From positions 12,882,717-12,946,716 of the forward strand of contig OY727098.1 of assembly GCA_963402885.1 (NCBI GenBank): a DNA stretch of 64,000 nt, in the 5' to 3' direction. The position numbers were made by a program, and so were the translations under genes. This stretch comes from Antedon bifida. Its lineage: Eukaryota > Echinodermata > Crinoidea > Comatulida > Antedonidae. The first letter of the stretch is position 1. Every line of letters begins with the position of its first letter. Shown in pieces: positions 25,101 to 35,701 of this stretch. The notes beneath the pieces were generated by a model. The model worked only from the letters and a program-made list of their open reading frames with translations. It was not told the DNA's origin and made no database searches.

Positions 25101-25990
25101 GACCAAAACTATCACTTTGTGACCTGGTTGCTAAATATTTCTATGGCTATTTTCTTGATCAGTGGTCATGATATGTCTTTTGGCACTTGTTCATTAGAGT
25201 GATATCAATATGAGTGTATTTTGATATTAAGCAAAGACAACATTCGCTAGTTATTAAGAATGTAAGTGTGCTCATTAAGGCAAAAATGAGTTAAATGTCA
25301 AAATAAGGTGTTGTTTAACATTTTGTGTATTTCTGTTGTATTAGTGCAAATATAAATATATATTTTGCGAGTAATTTGAGATATGGATATGGCTATGATT
25401 TCACATTCATTTTTGGCACAAGTTGTCCATTAAAGTAAATAGAAATATGTATCTTCTGAGTATTTTGACACCAACTACGACCATATCCGCCCAACAATTT
25501 CTCAGATATGAAAAGTGTGCTCCAAGCCAAAAATGTTTGTGCCAGCTATATGTCAAAGGTCAAAATTAGGGGTTTATTGACAGTTTTGTGATTTTTATTA
25601 CATTAGAACAAATATATATATATATTGCAAGTAATTGGAGACCTCAATTATCGCTGGACCAGTTGTCAGAAAAGGGGTTTCCGTCCAATTTTGGCAAAAG
25701 TTGCCCATTAGAGTGAATATAAATATGGGTCTTCTGAGTAGTTTGGTACAAAAAATATTCCAATACACCCAGTAGTTACCAAGATAGTCTTAACTTTGAC
25801 CATATTGACATTTTGGCCCCTGTACTGACCAAGTATCCCAATTTGCTTTGACCAATAGCAAAAAATTGATTTGGTATTGATATAAGGAAGCAAAAAAACA
25901 TTTTTAACATAGTTTGCTAGAGGGTGCAGGTAACCCCTTTCTGGCTTCCCAACTATGTAGCATAGGTTGGTAGCCTTGGGTGAAATTACG
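22200..25990. mobile_element. Long inverted repeat element 2 (foldback type)
   Basis: Left arm about 22200-23070 and right arm about 25120-25990 are inverted, diverged copies (for example GGAGCCAGAACTGCACCCTC on the left against its inverse near 25925-25950). Inside each arm a unit of roughly 325 bp is repeated about twice, marked by ATATCTCAGCAACCAC, CTAATGGGAAACTTT and TTTTGACCTTTGACATATAG. Similar wording occurs in the 12600-15855 element, so the two look related. The 2-kb centre contains a later TTAA MITE (23425-23950) and a diverged pair of blocks near 24570 and 24760. No transposase was found. Confidence 0.75.
23425..23950 (+). mobile_element. TTAA-flanked MITE, copy 1
   Basis: A 526-bp element with terminal inverted repeats AGATGTATTGTCCC, flanked on both sides by TTAA (23421-23424 and 23951-23954). 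A second copy in opposite orientation is at 40603-41147. TTAA duplication is shared by piggyBac and Kolobok transposons; the purine-purine (AG) terminus fits Kolobok better, since piggyBac ends usually begin CCC. Non-autonomous. Confidence 0.85.
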
Positions 25991-27225
25991 GGACTCACTT
26001 ATATTCTATTTTTTACATGATGACGTCATTAAAATCAAACACGGAGATGACAAATTTCGGAAGATAATTGAGCAAGAACATATTGCAATTTGGAAGAAAA
26101 TTCAACACGTAGGAGGGAGATGCGGGCTCTTACATGTGTAGAACTATTAAATTTACCTGGCCATATGATGATGTTACAACATCGCAATTTTTACATGAAT
26201 TCATATCGCCAATTTAATTGCTTCTATAAAGCATCACAGGTCACAGTTAATTCTGAGAAGCTGTAACGGGTTCAAATATACAAGCGACCTACGTTATTTA
26301 GTTCATATTGAGAGAAAATCTGGCACGGATAAAAAGCCAAATGCGCTCTTGAATGTGACGATCTATGACGAAAGAGTAAAAACTCAGTGGCCATATATGA
26401 TGATCATGTTTTACGCCAAATTTGAATTCATATATAAGTGATTTACCAGGGGCGGACGCAGGGGTGTTTCCCTTAATTTCATACTAAATGTTTTTTTTCT
26501 GCCACTAAATTGAAATTTAGATCCCATTTCATCAAATATAATAATATAATAGAAGTCCAGGGTTGGAAGAGGCTATATCTAAATTGACAGATTGCACGTA
26601 ATAAAACATACAACAATACCGCGCACAATTTACCGGCGGTCAACGTATTTTTAATTTTTTTAATTTTTTGTAGAAATGTTTCTGATTTCTCAGAATTTCT
26701 GACTATTTGGATTGCTTGTTTGAGTCATGAGAAAGTACAAAGGCCACTACACACTGTGTTCGTGGAAAACCCCGTCATATGTGTCGTTGATTTGAATTGT
26801 CCATATTGCATTTTGCCGGGGATTCCCATCATTTAAGTATTTCCGTAGTACCCGATTTATCTTCATTTTCCTATACGTCCGTAATATTGGGCTGAATCTC
26901 CGTAGTAATTACGGGCGTTCCGAACTTTGAAATAACAGTGTTTAATTGCTTCTTTCTGCAAATTTCGTTCATATTTTCTGTTCTGTAGTGTGGTTTACGC
27001 AGCACTGTTGTACAGTTTATAGTGGATAAAAGGATAAATGTTTTGGAAATTGTGGTTTTACTGACTTATTTAGCATTTATTTCAAAATAATCCAATTTAA
27101 CGTTTTTCTCAATGTATTTATAGCAGCAACTTAATATTTTTTGTCTAACTTTTTTAAATTATTAATTGATTAGAATTTCTAGAATGTATTACTCTTTCCT
27201 ACATCAGGAATCATCTCAATTCAAG
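25991..27225. other. Intergenic, no gene recognised
   Basis: No host exon, intact element or clear repeat structure was recognised. A short diverged duplication (CATATGATGATG near 26162 and a related block near 26395) may be remnant repeat sequence. Confidence 0.5.
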
Positions 27226-28566
27226 TTAGTTCTTTAAAATAAGTTCCATGCACTGACAGTACAGTGGAAAATCAGGATCTAACACAGCTAAAGCCACAGC
27301 CATAGCAGAGATAATCAACACATGTGCCAGGGAAATAGCTGGAAAGAAAGTGCAGAAGAAAGAGGAGAAGCTTTCTGCTACCACTCCGAATCTTCTTGAG
27401 AAAAGGAGAAATATGAAACACAAGACTTCTGTGCAGAAAATAGAGTACTCAGAAGTTTGTGAAACCATCAGGAAGGGATAAGTCAGAGATAAGAGAATAC
27501 AATGTCAGAAAGATCCAACAAACCTTAGAAGACAAAAGAAGCTATAAAAAGACAAAACAAAGGCTATCACTGGGATGGTCACAGATGGTTGCACTCCAGA
27601 GGCTGGATGGCACAATCATAAATGACCGTGAGAAGATTGTCTCAAGAGTAGGAATTTTACCAAGGCCTTAACAGCAGCAAGACCACATTAGTAAATCCCA
27701 ATATTGACAGCACCAATGATGCCAATATACCACTAATTGATGCTGATGAAATAGACAATGCCTTGAAAAAATGAGGAAAAGGAAAGCACCAGGGGCCGGG
27801 ATGATGAGATACTAACCGAAACATTAAAGATGGGTGGAGACATAATTAAAGTTCAATTAGCTGATCTCTTCATGCAATGTCTTCGGGAGGGCAGTGTACT
27901 GGATAATTGGTGATGCAATGCTTCTTCACAAAAAATTGAGCAGCACTGACTTAGGCAACTACCGACCTATAAGTCTTCTATCTAACATATACAAGTTGTT
28001 TTTGACAAACAGGCTCACACACACATTGGATTTCAACCAACCAAGAGAACAAGCAGGATTTAGAAGCGGATATTCTACCACTGATCATCTACACACTGTC
28101 AACCAGCTTATAGAGACAGCAATTGAATATCAGCTACCTATTTGCTGGGCTTTTATAGATTATGAAAAAGCTTTCGACAGCATTGGAATCCCTGCTGTTC
28201 TACAGGCACTAAGTGACCAAGGAATAGATGGAGTATATGTCAACGTTATCAAAGATATATACAGCAACTATTAAACTCCACACAGAGAGCAACAACATCT
28301 ACATCCAGAGAGGGGTACGACAAGGAGACCAAGATCTTTAATGCAGCCTTGGAAACCATCGTACGCAAGCTCGACTGGGAAGAAAATGGTATTAACATCA
28401 ATGGTGAGAGATTAAGCAACCTGAGATTTCAGATGATATTGTTATCTTTGCTGAAAGACCTGATGATCTAGAATCCATGTTAGAAGATCTAACAATGGAA
28501 GCAACCAAGTGACCATGCAGTGGGTACGGTCGACAATGGCTAATGATGATGATGATATTGATGATT
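27226..28566 (+). pseudogene. Broken RTE-type LINE
   Basis: Fragments of the endonuclease-reverse transcriptase ORF in several frames. 27459-27671 gives the pre-RT linker (KIQQTLEDKRSYKKTKQRLS). 27894-28274 gives the palm and fingers: TDLGNYRPISLLSNIYKLF, QAGFRSGYSTTDHLHTVNQL and FIDYEKAFDSIGIPAVLQAL. Then a shifted frame has QRGVRQGDQ and a weak DDIVIFAE box near 28435-28455. Part of the SPxLF region is deleted and several frameshifts separate the pieces. It ends in a GATGAT-type microsatellite (28541-28566), the usual RTE 3' tail. The wording matches the RTE/BovB group of LINEs. It is dead and 5'-truncated. Confidence 0.8.
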
Positions 28567-29041
28567 ACTCTTACCGGGAGTACCTTCGTCGGGAACTTCC
28601 TCTGACGTTCGCATTGAACTAAAAAATGTAATCCTATTGTTAGCCGCGTGTGTTTAGTCGGCGGAAAAATAGGCAGTATTACTGTTTGCTATTGTGCCAT
28701 TTCTGGCGAACTAGAGGTGCCATTTATCGTGAATTTTACGTGCAAGTACCATTTTCGGTCATCTAGGTGTGTCATTTAACAAAATTCGCTTCGCCACAGG
28801 CCCGACCATCGGGTCACATAATCATTCTGAGGAGCTAAATATTTTTACACAAATATTAATTTGCATTTAATTGCCGATTCAAGCGGATTGCATTTGACAA
28901 TGATAGTTGGACGTGCACGTATTTCACATTGATTTCATGGAAATAAAAGGACTTCTTCACGTTGTTTTCACAGAGAGTTTACAGTTAGTAAAATGCATAT
29001 CTTCGAAACTTTATCTGCACACATTTTATGTTTCCAATCCC
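28567..29041. other. Intergenic, nothing recognised
   Basis: No coding or repeat structure was recognised between the RTE tail and the minisatellite that follows. Confidence 0.5.
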
Positions 29042-29200
29042 TAATCTTAATGTCGAGAAAAGCCGACAATTCAAAACTCCATCCTGCCATATAAATGTTG
29101 AGAAAAGCCGACAATGCAAAACTCCATCCTGTCAACAATGTCGAGAAAAGCCGACAATGCAAAACTCCATCCTGCCACCAATATCGAGAAAAGCCGACGA
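29042..29200 (+). repeat. Minisatellite, four units of about 45 bp
   Basis: Units carry GTCGAGAAAAGCCGACAAT then GCAAAACTCCATCCTG. Each has a small palindrome GTCG...CGAC that could form a stem. Its translation (VEKSRQxKTPSC repeats) is a by-product and not a gene. Confidence 0.85.
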
Positions 29201-29315
29201 TGTCGGTTTTTTTTTATAAAATAAAGGCGCTTATGTAGTGGTTGTAAAAATTCAGTTCTTTGAACTACTGCTTAAAAATACCATGGTCCATGAAAATACT
29301 ATAGGACTAAACCAT

Positions 29316-32300
29316 ATAGTCAGGTGGCAGGAGGGTTATCACCACCCGAAAGGGGACAAATTACCATCGAACTTTTCTAGACCAGAATTTTACGTAGATT
29401 ACGAATATGGAAAGTAATCGATCACGATAGGAAGCGTTTTCGAGATATAAGGCTCAAAGTTCAAAATTGACCGATTACAACAATGTATTATGTATATGTA
29501 TCTATATATAAATTTACGTAAGGGCAAAATTCGGTAAATCGCGCGTTATTTCAAGAATGTTTACTCGATGGTATATAAAGTTGGTTCGTACTTTCTGATT
29601 TTAACCACCTGATGTAACCCTGTTTACCAATCAAATTGAGTTCGATAATTAGTTATTGACAATTAAAACGTGATTAGGTTCAACGATTTGCTCCAAATAG
29701 AGGTGTTTTCCGATCGTGGTATAGACTGTCTAATGGATGTCCATCTTGAAAATACCCGCACACAATAATACGAGGATGCTTCGCATTTTCCTATCTCCTC
29801 CTACAATAATTGTTTTTAATGGCTGAAAACCGGTTGAATCAGCTCGATTACAGCATCATAATGTTGAAGACAGGCCGATTTTCTTTAAAAAATACTATTT
29901 TGATAGACTTAATATACGTTTATACAATTGTATTGATTTGCGAGGAATGAAACATTCCAAGCTTCAAATTCCTCGGTAAATAGAGGGCGCATTATTTCGA
30001 CAAAAAATGCTTAGATTAGAAATAGTGAGTGTCGGGTTTGTATACAGAACAGTAAACTAAATCAACACTAAGAATGGCTTCTTTCGGATAATTTTAGATC
30101 CACGATCGGTAAATGAAGATTCATCGAACTGGGAGTGTAGTTAGGCTTATAAGAACTAAACTAGGTATTTTTTTCGCGGCTATAGCTCACGTTTTCGGTC
30201 ACCATCCAACCAGCAAATTAGGCCTACTGATGTGTACATGGTTACATAAACAAGAATACAAAATATACTTTATTAGGCCTACTCATACAACATCAAATAA
30301 AAAGTTATGAAGTCTAATGATCTTGGGATTGGAAGGCAAACACCAACCTCCATGATACATCTCCACTCCAATGGCTGTCAATGGTGAAAACATAACATAA
30401 CATAAACATGCTTCGTAGTTTCTTTTCGCAAACTACAATTTCGTTTTTAATTACTCATGTAAACAGATTACATAATTTTACAGACAAACGAAACTGTATA
30501 GTACGCGTAAGTGAATAAGTGAATAAACATAATAATACATATTTGTGTTTTCATTGACGAGGTTGTAATGACAAGTGTATCTGATAAAATAGGCACGTGC
30601 ATTTATTCGAAAACTATGTCGCCCTTAGGCGTCATAAATCACGGCCCAACAAATCAGTACTCATGACAGAAATTCGATCCAGTTTCGTTCACACAAATGA
30701 TCGATCGCCGACTGTCTTATACTGTATAATACAATCAACTTTATTACTGCGGTTCCATCACCACCACCCCGTGCCGCCCAATCCCCGTATTAAATTTTCA
30801 TTTCTCCTCAATTTCTTGAGTCCACATCAATAAACTGTTCTTTATGGTATCCAGTATTTGTTATTTTGTCTTTTTTTCCGAATACCCCAATTAAGGGGAC
30901 ACTTCCGTTTCTGGTTAGTGTCCCAAAAATGTCCCGTGGGTTCTATTGTATTCGAGAACCATCTAGTCTATCAAACGAACGTAAGATTTCATTTTAATTT
31001 AAGCTTATTCATAATAAAACATTACATAGTATTGGAAAACAATAGACTATTAGGATAAAATGAATGGGACGATCACTATTGGCAGTGGCAATGGTCGGAG
31101 ACTAATACTAGAACCAAGTCAATGTCAACTAATATGAAAAAGCAATGCTTGGAATGATTGTGTTCACTGTAAATGATTATGTCTCTTCCTTTTTTCGAAA
31201 GAGAAATCAGAAATCAATCCTGGTGGTCAAATCCTGGTGGTCACGTATAGAGATAATCAAAACTAGACCAAATGACCAAAATCTTCACAGAATAGTGTCT
31301 GGAAGTTGAGAAACACGGTGCGCTCTACAACAAAAGTCAGAGTTAATCATCTCTTTTAGAATCATTTTAATGATTGCAATGCAAAAATATGCCCTTCTTG
31401 TGCACCGGCTAGTGTTTGGATAGTCAAAATGTAAAATCATTACATGTACATGGGTTCCAGATTTATCTATTCACTGAGGTTGGTACTGTATGTACATATT
31501 CTGGACGTACTAATTGAACTATGAACTGATTGCAATGGCTGAGGATAAAAAAAAACAGTGATAACCAATAATATAGTAAGATTTGTTGAAACTAATCCGT
31601 AAAATTGACAAAGCTACCAAATCTATACAAAAACCACATAATTGAATTTTGTTTACCTGTTAAGGTGCACAGACTGGGTAGTACATAACTAAGTATTCTC
31701 AGTTATCTGAGTACCTAGACAAATAAAAACCAACATTATAAAATGCCAACGTAAAGAAGCAGATCAATGTTAATTGCCTCAAAATGAATATTGCAGGCCT
31801 GCAACCATGTTCTGACCAATCTCTGCAAAATGAATTTTGAAAAGTTTTTTAAGTTGTGCTTTAACCATTTATTTTATTCAAGGTCAGTGTAATATTTTAT
31901 GTCTGATTTGATTAATTACAGTATTATAATTATATTGATTAAAACTATAATGAAATAACATAACTTTACTGATCAAATAATTTGATTACTTGTAAAACCA
32001 TCGATATCACAGTTTGGACAACTTTGCATTTATACGATTCAAGGTGATTGAATAGACACCTATAATCATAAAAATGTAATAAAAGACCAAATTGTGCTTG
32101 AATAAATTTGCTATAATACATATACATAATACATTGTTGTAATTGGTCAATTTTGAACTTTGACCCTTATATCTAAAAAACGCTTCCTATCCTGATCGAT
32201 TACCTTCTCCATATTCGTAATCTACGGAAAATTCTGGTCTAGAAAAATTGGATGGCAATTTTCCCCTTTCGGGTGGTGCGTATCCGGATATTCACCCCCT

Positions 32301-33395
32301 GGACATTTACCCCCCGGAAAACTACCCCCGGACAACCACCACCTGGACAACTACCCCCTTAGGACAACTACCCCTTTAGGAAAACTACCCCCCGGACAAA
32401 TACCCCCCGGACAACTACTCCCTTAGGACAACAACCCCCTTAGGACAACTACCCCCTGGACAACTACCCCCCGGACAATTACCCCCTAGGAACAATCACC
32501 CCCCTGACAATTACCCCCCACCCCCACCCCACCGGGTAATTACCCCGCGGACAACTACCTCTGACACAATACTCCCCGTAGGACAACTACCTCCTGAACC
32601 TGGACAATACTCCGAGGGCAAATAATCTTTTAGGACAACTACCTCCGTAGGACAACTAACCCCTGAACAACTACCCCCGGACAATTACCCCCTGACAGTT
32701 ACCCCCCGGGCAATTACCCCCCCCCCCCGGGTAATTACCCCGCGGACAACTACCTCTGACACAATACTCCCCGTAGGACAACTACCTCCTGGACCTGGAC
32801 AATACTCCGAGGGCAAATAATCTTTTAGGACAACTACCTCCGTAGGACAACTAACCCATGGACAACTACCACCCAGACAACTATCCCTTTAGAACAACTA
32901 CCCCCCCCCCCCGGACGGACAACTACCACCCAGACCATTCAACAACCTGACTCTGCAACAGTGTATAATAGGAATTAATAACTATATTTTAATTTTCGAT
33001 ACTTTGACGAATTACTATTCATTATTGTAAACAAAAGTAAAAGATTGAACATAAATATAGTCCTAAGGGAGGGGGTAGTTGCCCGGGGGGTAGTTGTCCG
33101 GGGGTAGTTGACCCGGGGGTAGTTGACCCGGGGGTAGTTACCCGAGGGGTAGTTATCCTAAGGGGGTAGTTGTCCTAAGGGGGTAGTTGTCCGGGGGTAG
33201 TTGTCCGGGGGTTGTTATCCTAAGGGGGTAGTTGTCCTAGGGGGGTAGTTGTCCGGGGAGTAGTTGTCCGGGGGGTAGTTGTCCTAAGGGGGTAGTTGTC
33301 CGGGTGGTAAACATCCGGGGGGTAACTGTCTAGGGGGTAGGTGTCCTAGAACCCGGGTGGTGATGGTGATTCCCCCTCTACCACCGGACTAATAG
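29316..33395. mobile_element. 4.1-kb element with about 200-bp terminal inverted repeats
   Basis: The left end (29316-29520) reads TAGTCAGGTGGCAGGAGGG, then TCTAGACCAGAATTTTACGT and CAAAGTTCAAAATTGACC. Its inverse is found at 32110-32280 (TIR body) and 33355-33395 (outermost 40 bp), split by a 1.1-kb minisatellite. The interior (29521-32109) has no recognisable transposase or host gene. It is therefore a non-autonomous or eroded DNA element, later enlarged by the minisatellite. Target duplications were not determined. Confidence 0.7.
32294..33352. repeat. Palindromic C-rich/G-rich minisatellite
   Basis: From 32294 to about 32940 the plus strand repeats GGACAACTACCCCCTTA and shorter variants. 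From 33064 to 33352 it repeats the inverse, TAAGGGGGTAGTTGTCC. A non-repetitive spacer of about 120 bases separates the halves. A 235-base higher-order duplication is visible in the first half (the GCGGACAACTACCTCTGACA block near 32547 recurs near 32742). Runs of four to nine G or C allow quadruplex or i-motif folding in principle. Confidence 0.9.
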
Positions 33396-35332
33396 TGTTT
33401 TAGGCTATATCATATTTTATTTGATTAAAGCGGCGGACCGAAATTTCTCATTGAACCAAAATGGGTATCGTAGGCCTAATTATTGGAAATCGGGTTTTTG
33501 TTTGGAACTGTTTGGGATGTATAACAAAATGCACACACAATTTAAAGGTGTAGGCCTATTCCCCAAACGTGCACAATTGTTTAGACGCCTCCGGTAAAAA
33601 CAGCTATGATCCGTGCTCCGGCCAATCAAGGAAATATGAGCATGTAGTCCATGGGCCAGGTCCAGTTTTTTGCGAAAGCAGTATCAAATTGGTGGCAAAT
33701 GCTACCATACATTTTTGGAAAGCTTAATATGTCTACTTTTCAGAAATCCATGATAGCAATGCCAATTGTACAGCTTAATAGTCATTTTTTAGGATTATAT
33801 AACACCGCCTACGGAAAATATGCAACACAAAATTTTGGGGTAAGGGGTTACATTTTTGCTAATAACTTGGGATTGAGTGAACATATTTGCATTTTCTTTG
33901 TGTCAGTATGTAGTGTATAGACTGCTTAAGCATAATATATTATAAGTTTCTTCTTTATATAACGTACACGGGTAAATACATGATGCAATAGTTTTTTTTT
34001 TAAATGTAACTTTTGAAAATAGTATGGGCCGCTTCTTTGAAAACTTAAGCCGTCTTGGCTTCTTCTCCAAAGGAATCACATCCTAGTGTGTAATCTCAAA
34101 AATATTTCTTTTCAAGATAGGCCTATTTTAGTATAATGTAGATATTATGTTAGTGCTGGTGTGATGATGCAGATGTTTTTTGTTTATATGTTGATTTATA
34201 TCGTGACACTTTGTAGTGTAAAGGCTGAAAACGTTTGTTAAACATATATAAAAAACACATACAATATCGCAAGTTTAAAAGAAAGTTACAAAAATAAATA
34301 AAATATTATATACAATTGATTTTTACATTTTTCTCATTATTAGGACTATATTGAATGTTTCACGCTGCTGCTTTAGCCAGCTACATACATGAGGACTACT
34401 CATTCAGAAGCTATAATCAAGCAGCAGTTACAGTTCTAGAGACCGATGTTTTTGATAATTTGTAAACTAGGACGGGTCATGCTCAAATTACAAACCCCAA
34501 AGCACGTCTAAGGGAAGAGAGTCTATATGAAAACATTTGCTGATAATACAGTATTATAATAGATGCATGTAGACAGTAATCTGTAAAATCTTGTTCGATA
34601 AATAATGACTTTGCTATTGCTGTCAACCTAGGCCAGTATTATAATCATTCACTGTCAAATAATCAAAACATTATTTTGGTTGTTGACCGATATTATAATA
34701 CTGTAATTCGCTGTCAGATAACCATTGAATTATTATCAAAACAGTCCATATAATAGCAAAGTTTTTGTTTGTAATAGAATACAATTTGTTCACACTTGAA
34801 GCATCTAGGCTTGATGAAGTGGCCCCCAGACTTGACCTTAGCAATAAAATAAACTAAAGTGACAGAAATAGAGTCTGTTTAGTATAATAAAGTAATATTA
34901 TTTAGACATCATTTTTATTTAAATTATTTAATAAGGACATCATCTTTTACAGATTCAGTATTTTTTATTTTTCAATTTCAATTGCACAATTATGACATAT
35001 CAAAGTATGAATTCTTGTTGTATTTTACTTCAAATACAAAAGTTATTCACTTCTGTAAAAAAAAAATGTATTCACATTAATTATTATAAAAAGAGAAAAG
35101 AAACGTTAAATTATAACCCCAAAACCATTGTCTGACAAACAATTTAAGTATTTTTTTGCTTTAAATTACATTTTTTTTCAGGTAAATAATTGTCTGGTAA
35201 CGTGAATAACTATTATGTGACAATAAAATGACACATTCAAAAACAAATTTGAAATAAAAAATATTTTTCAGGGGGACAATTATCTTTAAATATTTCTTGT
35301 TTAAAAATGGATCATCCAGGTGAAAATTAATT
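33396..35332. other. Intergenic, mostly unrecognised
   Basis: No host gene was recognised. A decayed member of the 240-bp repeat family lies at about 34352-34532 (GCCAGCTA, GATAATTTGTAAACTAG, AAGAGAGTCTAT). The rest is AT-rich unique-looking sequence. Confidence 0.5.
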
Positions 35333-35347
35333 ACAGCATTATTGAAT

Positions 35348-35701
35348 ATATTGTTTGAAGGTTTGCATGGCGAAATCGAATGTTAATATAAAGTTTGCGG
35401 TACACCACGTGTATTAGTTCTGAAAATAACTGTTGTGTTTCTCGACGTTTCGATCAATATACTTTGATCGTCCTCAGGAGTGAGAATGCAGAAAGTCCAA
35501 GAAACTTGGAATATAAGTGGGAAGGGTGGGACTGGTGTCCCAAGTTTCTTGGACTTTCTGCATTCTCACTCCTGAGGACGATCAAAGTATATTGATCGAA
35601 ACGTCGGGAAACACAACAGTTCTTTTCAGAACTAATACACGTGGTGTACCGCAAACTTTATATTAACATTCGATTTCGCCATGCAAACCTTCAAACAATA
35701 T
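35348..35701. repeat. PLE 5' inverted repeat (hairpin terminus)
   Basis: Left arm 35348-35509 and right arm 35540-35701 are near-perfect inverses. The right arm runs into the ORF, so the start codon and first seven codons of the PLE protein are also present, inverted, at the element's outer edge. Each arm has one hammerhead-like motif (35444-35477 on minus, 35572-35605 on plus). Confidence 0.9.
35572..35605 (+). ncRNA. Hammerhead-ribozyme-like motif in PLE terminal repeat
   Basis: The core CTGAGGA is followed by a 6-bp stem-loop (GATCAA, loop AGTATA, TTGATC), then GAAAC and GTC. This matches the order CUGANGA, stem II, GAAA, NUH of a type I hammerhead; a 3-bp stem I can form between CTC upstream and GGG/GAG downstream. 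An extra C sits between the core and stem II, and stem III is minimal. PLE terminal repeats are known to carry such hammerheads. Activity is not shown. Further copies are at 35444-35477 (-) and 40543-40576 (+). Confidence 0.6.

Noticed and set aside
29042-29200. CRISPR-like array
   Set aside because: Units follow each other without unique spacers and the window is animal DNA; it is a minisatellite.
30597-31058. Adjacent plus-strand open frames of 78 and 66 codons
   Set aside because: No homology recognised, no splice signals that join them, and they lie in the interior of a transposon-like element without other coding evidence.
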